DNA from: Stomoxys calcitrans
Lineage: Eukaryota > Arthropoda > Insecta > Diptera > Muscidae
Assembly: GCF_963082655.1 (NCBI RefSeq)
Contig: NC_081554.1
Location: 63,453,820 to 63,517,819 of the forward strand
Length of the DNA stretch: 64,000 nt
Reading direction: 5' to 3'
Positions within the stretch are counted from its first letter, which is position 1, and each line of letters opens with the position of its first letter. Made by a program: the position numbers and the translations under genes. Positions 56,478-64,000 of this stretch are shown here, piece by piece. The notes beneath the pieces are model-generated. The model made no database searches. It saw only the letters and a program-made list of their open reading frames with translations, and was not told where the DNA came from.

Positions 56478-58271
56478 GAAACAAAATTCGGCCGGGCCGC
56501 ATCTTATATACCCTCCATCATGGATCGCATTTGTCGAGCTCTTTCCACGATATCTCTGTTTACGCAAACAAAGGATTAAAGAAAAGAATTGCTATGTTAT
56601 TGGAACAATATCAAGTTATGGTTCATTTCGGACCATAATTGAATTGAATATGGGAGACCATAGTAGACGTCATTGTGTAAAATTTCAACCAAATCTATTA
56701 ACAATTGCGCACTTTAGGGGCTGAAGAAGTTAAACAGGAAGATCGGTTTATAAGGGGAGCTGTATTAGGCTATAAACCGATTCATGCCATATTAGTCACA
56801 TATGTTAAATGTCATGGGAGAAGCCGTTGTACAAAATTTCAACCAAATCGGATAATACTTGCGCCCTTTAGAGACCGAAGAAGTCAAGATCCCATGTCGG
56901 TGTGTATGGCAGCTATATCAGGTTATGGACCGATTTGAACTATTCTTAGCACAGTTGTTGGAAGTCATAGCAAAACTCCTTATGCAAAATTTCAGCTAAA
57001 TCGGATAATAATTGCGCCCTCTATTGGCTCAAAAAGTCCTGATTCAACATCGGTTTATATTGCAGCTATAACAGATTGTGGACCGATACGAACCATATGT
57101 AGCACAGTTGTTGGAAGTTGGCTGAAGAAGTAAAGACCCTAGATCGGTTTATATGGCAGCTATATCAGATTATAAACTGATTTGAACCATATGTTTCACA
57201 ATCTTTGGAAGTCGTAATAAAACACCTCATGCAAAATTTCAGCCAAATCGGATAGGAATTGCGCCTTTTAGACGCTCATGAAGTCATGACTCCAGTTAGG
57301 TTTATATGACAGTTATATCAGGTTATATACCGATTTGAACCATATGTGGCACAATTGTTGGAAGCCATAACTTAACACGTCGTGCAAAATTTCAGCCAAA
57401 TCGGATGAGAACTGCGCCATCTAGCGGCTCAAGATCCAAGATCAGTTTATATGGCCGCTTTAGCAGGTTATGAACCGATTTGAACCATACTTAGCACAGT
57501 TGTTGGAAGTGATAGCAAAACACCACATGCAAAATTACAGTAAAATTGGATAAAAATTTCGCCCTCTAACAGCTGAAGTAGTCAAGACCCCAATTCGGTT
57601 TATATGGCAGCTTTATCAGGTTATGAACCGATTTCATCCATACTTAGCTTAGTTGTTGGAAGTGATACTAAAACGCCATGTACGAATTTTCAGTCAAATC
57701 GGACGAGATTTGCGCCCTCTATAGGCTCAAGAAGCCAAGACCCAAGATTGGTTTATATAGCAGCTATACCAGGTTATGAACTGATTTGAACTACACTTAG
57801 CACAGTTGTTGGAAGTCTAAACAAAACACCACATGCAAAATTACTGTAAAATAGGATAAAAAAGTGCGCCCTCTAACAGCTGAAGTAGTCAAGACGCGAG
57901 ATAGGTTTATATGGCAGCTATATCAGGTTATGATCGGTTCATCAGGTTATGAATCGATTTCATCCATACTTATCACAGTGATGGACCGAAACACCACGTG
58001 CGAATATTCGGTCAAATCAAACGAGATTTGCGCCCTCTAGAGACTCCAGAAGTCAATATCCAAGATCGGTATATATGGCAGCTTTACTTCTGCGAAAGTT
58101 ATCAACTTTCGACAGACAGACGGACGAACGGACATGGCTAGATCGACATAAAATGTCATGACGATCAAGAATATATATACCTTATGGGGTCTCAGAGGAA
58201 TATTTCGAGGAGTTACAAACAGAATGACGAAATTAGTATAGCCCCATCCTAGAGTGGAGGGTATAAAAACA
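56478..58271 (-). mobile_element. long HINE with about nine units
   Basis: AAATTCGGCCGGGCCGCATC, TATACCCTCCATCATGGATC, then roughly nine units spaced near 153 bp, GACAGACGGACGAACGGACA, ATATATATACCTTATGGGGT and CCATCCTAGAGTGGAGGG. Confidence 0.85.
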
Positions 58272-58364
58272 CTTTTTTCTCCCTAACTTCAAAAACAATG
58301 GTTTTTGTGTTCTATTTATAAAAGAAATAGATTGCCCTATGCCTATGCAGCCGGACAATATCCG

Positions 58365-58985
58365 ATTGTATGAACTTTCTCTAAAGTCAAATTTCAATAA
58401 AATTTTCTCTAAAGACAAAACTTTCATGAAATTTTCTATTAGGAAAAATTTCCATGAAATTATCTCCAAAGAAAATATTTCAATAAAATTTTTTTCTAAG
58501 GACAAAATTTCAATGAAATTGCCTCTAAAGAAAAAATTTCAATGCAATTTTCTATGATTTTCTATAAAATTTTCTCTAAAGACAACACTTTCATGAAATT
58601 TTCTCTAAAGACAAGATTTCCATGAAATTTTCTCTAAAGAAAAAATGTTAATAAAATTGAAACTAAGATAGAATTTCAATGACATTTTCTGTGTATTTCT
58701 ATGAAATTTTCTCTTAGGACAAAATTTCCATGAAATTTTCTCTAAGGACAAAATTTCCATGAAATTTTCTCAATAAACAAAATATTAATGAAATTTTCTC
58801 TAAAGGCAAAATACTAATGAAATTTTCTCTAAACATAAAATTTCAATTCCATTTTTTCTGAATTTCTAATTTTTTTGAAGACAAAATTTCCAAGACATTT
58901 TTTCTAAACACAAAATTTCAATGAAATTTCTCTAACAACAATATTTTGTTGAAATTTTCTTTAAAGACAAAATATTAATTAAAAT
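58365..58985. repeat. AT-rich minisatellite, about 30-bp unit
   Basis: Some 20 degenerate units of the type ATGAAATTTTCTCTAAAGAC / AAAATTTC. Period varies around 28-31 bp. It directly follows the HINE ending at 58271. Confidence 0.75.
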
Positions 58986-60762
58986 CAAATACTGATGTTT
59001 GAACTCAGGTACCTGGCAATAGAAGAATGTGCACCTTGTGCTACCCAATGTCATTTTATATTGCCATCTTTAAAAGCCATAAACATATTTTATGAATAGT
59101 GAATATAAAAAGACTAACAATTATGAGGACACCCTAATACTCTCTAAGCTTACCTCGCCTCCACATGGCAACTAATAAAGACGAGACATAATAAAATGGT
59201 ATCAAGTAATAAACATAATGAACAAAATACTCTTCAACAATATCAAGATATAATACAAAAGTCAAAACATAAAAGCACAAAGATACCACAAGCCATGCAT
59301 CATCAGAAGCAGCAGCAGCAGCGGCAGCAACATCCTCATAGAATGGCCATCAACAATAACTACTCAAGCTTTCTTGACTATTCATTACCCCTCTACCCAT
59401 ACATTGTTATCGTTGCCAACGAAGCAATGCTTTTGCAACGCACATCTAAAGACAATAGGGAGTGCAAAAAAAAAAAGCAAATAGCAACAACAACAACAAT
59501 GAAGCAAATTGAAGAATAGAAAGAGACTTGTTTTGTGTTGAGGCTTTGCTCTGTAAATGTTGTTGTTTTGTGTTGAGGCTTTGCTCTGTAAATCTCTTCT
59601 CAATTGATGGTCGTCTCCAGTACAAGAACAAGAGATAACGAAAGTCTTAACAATGAACGAATGGCCACTACAATACTCTAGAAGCAACAACAAAAACCAT
59701 TCATGATATTACAAAAACAACATTACTTCCTATAGAAATTATTGTTATCAACAAAATAGGTATTACTGCAATAATATGAAAAAAAAAGAAGATATTCAAT
59801 TTTACTGCAGCTGACCAACAATTCCTTTTGTGTGGGTGGGAGGTTTTTTTTCTAACAATTCTATTGCTTTTTAGTGGCTTTTTAAGTCGCTGAAATAGAG
59901 TGCTATCGAAGAGAAAATGTTACGTTGCCGACTCGGGTTCATTGTAGAACATTTGCATTGGACAAACAAATCTGCTGCAGCAGTTGGAATGTTTTAGACG
60001 AGGCGATGTAATGCAGCTACAAACATTGTAGTTGTTATGCTATATGTGTGAAGTCAATATCTTCCAGACCGTACTGTTCTTAAAAACAAATGAATAAAGA
60101 ATTGCCAAGTTATTTGCCTCCAACTGCTCTCCAACCGCTAGCCCTCTGGCGAATGCAACTTTTCAGATCACTTCTAAACTGATTGTTAGCTCAGATCTCA
60201 GGAGATAGACTAACTGAACGCTTTTTGTTGAGCTCTTAAACCTGTTCTGTTAAAAAAATGTTCTTAATGAAGGGGTTATAGACAAATACCATGCCTGGAA
60301 AGTCAAGTCTAATTAAAAGAGACGTACGGCATTATTCTTTAAAGATATGAGAAAACTGATTGTCATACAAATCCTCTGTGATCAATTAATTAATCTGGGC
60401 GTATATTACTTACGTAGGATTCACAGTCAGTTCCTGAATCGGAAGTATCAATTCTTACACTATACTCAAGGTGGCACATACATGACGATCAACATCAAAG
60501 ATCTCGTCTTGCTCTTTGAAATCTTGTAATCGTTACTCAAGTTGGTATCAAAATAATTTTCAAGGTGCAGCTGTGGAGCGCTCTGATGGAAAATTAATCC
60601 GCATACTTAAATTGGGATGTTTATGATCAAACGCTCCTCTAAAGATATGTAAGTGATCGGGACACCACCAGACATTTAGGAAATAAACTTCGCACCTTGT
60701 ATAGCTGTGCTACTCTCTGTGATTAATAAGTGGAGAAAAACGACTTATGGCCAAATTAGTAT
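58986..60762. other. single-copy-looking sequence with a short CAG run
   Basis: A Gln-rich frame at 59196-59519 (AGCAGCAGCAGCAGCGGCAG at about 59310) has no recognised motif and lacks splice support; TTGTTGTTTTGTGTTGAGGC is duplicated at 59520-59590. I make no gene call. Confidence 0.4.
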
Positions 60763-61428
60763 TTAAAACAAATAAAAGCGTGCTAAGTTCGGCCGGGCCG
60801 AATCTTGAGAACCCACCACCATGGATTCTGCTAAAATTTGTTGAAGGGCATAAATCTATGGTAAAATTTTAACTAAATCGGACGAAAATTGTGGCTTTCA
60901 GGGGCCAAAGATGTGAAACCTGAGGATTGGTTTATATGGCAGCTATATCACGTTATAGACTTATTTGAAATGCATTCGACACAGTTTTTAAAAGTTGTAA
61001 TAGAACAAAGCATGGAAAATGTCAGCCAATTCGGACAACAATTGCGGCTTGTAAGGACTCAAGAAGTCAAATCGGAAGATCAATTTATATGGGAGCTATG
61101 TCAGGTTACAAACCAATGTGGAGCGTAGTTCGCGTAGTTGTTGGAAGTCCTAGCAGAACACTACATGCAAAATGTAAACCAAATCGGCCAAAAATTGCGG
61201 CTTCCAGGGGCTCAAGAAGTCAAATCGAGAAATCGGTTTATATGGGAGCTATATCTAAATCTGAACCGATATGGCCCATTGGCAATCCCCAACGACCTAC
61301 ATCGATACTAAGTATCTGTGCAAAATTTAAAGCAGCTAGCTTTACGTGTTCGAGAATATTTTGAGGTGTTACAAAACGGAATGACTAGATTAGTATACCC
61401 CCATCCTATGGTGGTGGGTATAAAAATT
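60763..61428 (-). mobile_element. HINE, complete short copy
   Basis: ACAAATAAAAGCGTGCTAAG, TTCGGCCGGGCCGAATCTTG hairpin, ACCCACCACCATGGATTC, three units and ACCCCCATCCTATGGTGGTG. The GTCY and TA part of the core is deleted. Confidence 0.82.
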
Positions 61429-61574
61429 CTATTTAAGTAAAACTTAGCGGGGACTAAAACACGCTCAACCAATCCACGATTAAGGTTTCAATGTCATAAT
61501 AGGTGCTGCGGTGCCTTTTTTGTCCAACAAATCAGACTTACTTCGGTAATTGTTAGTCGTTGTGGTCGGCAGCC

Positions 61575-61655
61575 CCAAGTCTCTGGAGGGAGTCGAACCC
61601 ACAACCACCGTACTGGTAATCTGAGCTCATTAAAAACTGAGCTATCGAACGTTCG
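61575..61655 (-). repeat. tRNA-like sequence, probably a different SINE head
   Basis: On the minus strand GATAGCTCAGTTTTTAATGA gives a D-arm-like A box and GTGGGTTCGACTCCC a T-arm-like B box, at normal tRNA spacing. The acceptor arms (GTTCGAT and the part after the T arm) do not pair, so I do not call a functional tRNA gene. Confidence 0.45.
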
Positions 61656-61871
61656 GTCCAGAAGAGAAGGCATTAAATATCTTTATAACGGATCCAAGTG
61701 TTAGATATGAGTGAGTTGTAAAATATGCTCGGAGGCTCTAAATCTGAAACCGTCTCTTGAACGAGGGAAGACTCCATAAATATATTCACTAATGGATCCA
61801 GTCTCACCAAAAGCTGCATCACTGTACTAGCTCTGTAAGATGTATTGGTTTCTGAGAGCAAATAACAACAC

Positions 61872-62189
61872 AAATACAAATTTTGCTCATGAACACTCCA
61901 TTAAGGTACAAGGGCAAACTTCTCACATATCAATGAGTGCAGTCCGATTCAAGGTTTAAGCTCAATGGTAAGGGTCCTCCTTTTTATAGTCGAGTCCGAA
62001 CGACGTGCCGCAATGCGACGCCTCTTTGAAGAGAAGTTTTTACATAACATAGTACCTCACAAATTTTGCCTGCATTAGGAGAGGAAAATCACCGCTGAAC
62101 ATTTTTTTTCTGATAGTCTTGCCAGGATTCGAACGCAGGCGTTCAGCCTCATAGCCGGACATACTAACCTCTGCGCTACGGTGGCGTCC
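61872..62189 (-). mobile_element. SINE with perfect 14-bp target duplication
   Basis: Full-length reverse copy: 3' end GCTCATGAACACTCCATTAA at the left, B box CAGGATTCGAACGCAGGCG and A box GCGCTACGGTGGCGTCC at the right. GCAAATAACAACAC flanks it exactly at 61858-61871 and 62190-62203. The perfect duplication makes it the youngest-looking SINE here and fixes the family's ends. Confidence 0.9.
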
Positions 62190-62214
62190 GCAAATAACAA
62201 CACGCAGCTCTCAT

Positions 62215-62690
62215 AATGTCAGTTAGCTAATGTAAGTTCGGATCAGTGGAGTCGAGGTGTTGAGGTCGAAAGGAAGTATCAAGCCGGATCCGGAGAATGG
62301 TTTGGAGTTAAGTAATGGATCTAAATGCCTGATATTATTGGCACTCGCTTAATATCAGTTAGTCAAATGGCTTATGTATGTTCAGATCTGTGGAGTTGAG
62401 GTTTGAGGCCAGAAGGAGTTTTAAGCCGGAGTCGGAGAATGATGTGGAGTTAAGTAATGGATCCTGATATTGGTTTGTAAAATGTGCTCCAAGCAGCAAA
62501 ATCTGAAACTGTTTCTATGCCGGAGGAAGACTCCTTACACACCTTCACTGCTTAATCTAAATCTCGCAAAAGCTGCTTCAACGTACTACTGCAGCTCTCT
62601 TTATACCAGTTTGTAAAATGTCATAACAAGTCCAGGGCTGCGAAGTCGAGATTTTAAAGCCAAAATCAGAGAACAGTTTGGAGTAAAGAA
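62215..62690. repeat. GGAGTC-type dispersed repeat
   Basis: Three diverged units: GTGGAGTCGAGGTGTTGAGG (about 62237), GTGGAGTTGAGGTTTGAGGC (about 62390) and CAGGGCTGCGAAGTCGAGAT (about 62632), each with GTTTGGAGTTAAGTAATGG-like sequence. Confidence 0.55.
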
Positions 62691-64000
62691 GTCAGGGTCT
62701 ATTTCCCAGCGCAGCTGAAGTTATTGGAGGCGAAAGTGAGGGGGTGTGTCGCTTGGATCCTGCCGAGCTACTAGCGAATCCCAAAAGTTGAAACGATTGA
62801 ACCTCAGCCACTTTTGGCCACGTATAAGGACTTATCCGAGTAGATGTGGTTGCTGAACCTACAATATATTGGAATGAAAGAGGAAAACCTTTCACCGGAT
62901 CTGTGATCTTCGCTCCAATTAACAACCAGTCAATTTTTAGGCGAAGACGAAGCTACAAACGTCACTTGCTGAGCCAACTCGGAACAAACCATTACATGCA
63001 GTAGACGAAACTACAAACAGAATCAAATCGTTCAAAGTGTTCGGCCCCGATTCCTTCTGGGGAGCCGGTTCTTCTGCGATCTGGATGATGTTGCGAACGT
63101 CCTGAGATTTGTTGATGGGACGGAATGGTTCCGATGGGGGGTATTATGAGCTCCGGCAAAGGCACATCCGTGCTTGAGAGGGACCATATAAGGGAGGGGA
63201 TGGGCGCTTTTACCTCCCATTCTGGTTCATCATTCTCCCTGTTTCTTTTTATTCGTATATAATCTCTAGATATGGCCCGGGGTGTCACATTTTATTTCTC
63301 TTCTCTTTCTTTTTAGGGTAGCACAATGGGACGAACTCCGAGTGAACTCACTTAGGGTGGGCAACCCATTCAACCTAACCCAACCGAGGCCCCGATAAAA
63401 TTTCTACACGGTTGCTTTTGTGAGAGTCCTAAATCGGCCTCGACACTTTTATTGTTCCCGATGTGAACCAACGTTCATAGTTACTAATTTTAAAAGTATA
63501 AATGAAAAGTATGACCGTGTAACAGCAGTTTAAACATGCGTTTTACTTAACTTATGCATCAGCTGTTTTCATAACACTACCTTATGAGTATACCTTGACA
63601 CTCAAGATCGCCTTACATCAGCAGAGCTGTATAACGGTAACACTGTGTTGATGGATGTGTTAGCTAGTGCATAGACCTCTATGCGTATGAAAAGAAGTTG
63701 ATTGTTATTTTAACAAAGAAAGAACACATAGGCAAACAACAATAACTACAATTCAAATCAACAACATTAAAGAAGGAAGTTATTTAAAGACTACAGAAAC
63801 GAGAATAGTTTTCTATAACTTTTTATGTTATCTTCTCCCTTTTTTTTCTTCCTTCTTCCTCTCCTTCTTTTGGTCGTTTAGAAAAGTTTGTTGTCTTTGT
63901 CCCTGCTTTGCATTTCCAATCACATGAGAGCGTATATTCACTCGTCCTATCTGTGAGTGACTTCTTTGAAAACTTTTATACAGCAGCGCCCCTCAGAAAT
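62691..64000. other. unidentified repeat end and flanking sequence
   Basis: 62700-63400 ends GGTGGGCAACCCATTCAACC then TAACCCAACC, as many fly LINE 3' ends do, but the frames carry no RT or endonuclease motif I can name. 63400-64000 is AT-rich and unassigned. Confidence 0.35.

Noticed and set aside
58990..59045. Possible tRNA-like B box (GAGTTCAAACATC)
   Set aside because: Too far from the B-box consensus, with no convincing A box partner.
59196..59519. Gln-rich 107-codon frame as an upstream bru2 exon
   Set aside because: It is on the plus strand, opposite to bru2, is low-complexity, and has no splice or motif support.
61575..61655. tRNA gene
   Set aside because: A and B boxes are present but the acceptor arms do not pair; kept only as a tRNA-like repeat.

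Overview
The window is nuclear DNA of a higher fly (Diptera, Brachycera), most likely a calyptrate such as a muscid. This rests on (i) two exons of a CELF/Bruno-type RNA-binding protein gene with spliceosomal introns, (ii) many copies of a DINE-1/INE-1 ('mini-me')-like element carrying the dipteran (TA)n and (GTCY)n core, (iii) tRNA-derived SINEs, (iv) mariner-type MITEs with TA target duplications, and (v) several clades of non-LTR retrotransposons. The species assignment is inference.

The only host gene I can support lies on the minus strand: a bruno-2-like (bru2) gene. One exon at 46471-46865 encodes an Asn-rich leader and the first half of RRM1. The next exon, 83 nt at 9217-9299, completes RNP1 and most of the rest of RRM1. 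The intron between them is about 37.2 kb and splits the RNP1 motif between Lys and Gly. Later exons (rest of RRM1, RRM2, linker, RRM3) were not found in 1-9216 and should lie beyond the window's left edge. Any 5' exons should lie to the right of 46865, in unreadable intron or outside.

The rest is a dense transposon graveyard with one fresh element. 1-1411: a Helentron-type non-autonomous element (HINE/DINE-1-like) with a strict 153-bp internal tandem repeat. 1470-1990: two SINEs head to tail. 3130-5600: a decayed Jockey-superfamily LINE pierced by a SINE (3929-4220) and a 456-bp element with an 8-bp duplication (4247-4702). 5857-9095: two MITEs and two HINEs. 9217-9299: bru2 exon. 10400-13083: a long HINE with a SINE inside. 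13640-18387: an apparently full-length, two-ORF CR1-like LINE, antisense to bru2. 19340-21770: an RNase H-bearing LINE remnant split by a HINE. 22000-31735: HINEs plus a roughly 1-kb 9-bp satellite. 32190-32800: an RTE-like fragment split by a MITE. 33623-34072: an unidentified reading frame. 36249-40110: HINEs and LINE scraps. 42386-44157: tandem HINEs. 46471-46865: bru2 exon. 47440-54930: LINE scraps, HINEs and a 41-bp double-hairpin minisatellite. 56478-61428: HINEs and an AT-rich minisatellite. 61575-62700: a tRNA-like head, a SINE with a perfect 14-bp duplication and GGAGTC-type repeats.

The most interesting points are the 41-bp minisatellite whose palindrome equals the terminal hairpin of a HINE copy in the same intron system, the indel-free 153-bp register of the HINE arrays, a 73-nt hairpin carrying a CTCF-like motif, and the very large transposon-loaded intron that splits RNP1. 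Nothing here is a metabolic pathway or operon: the interacting parts are one host gene and the repeats that have enlarged it.
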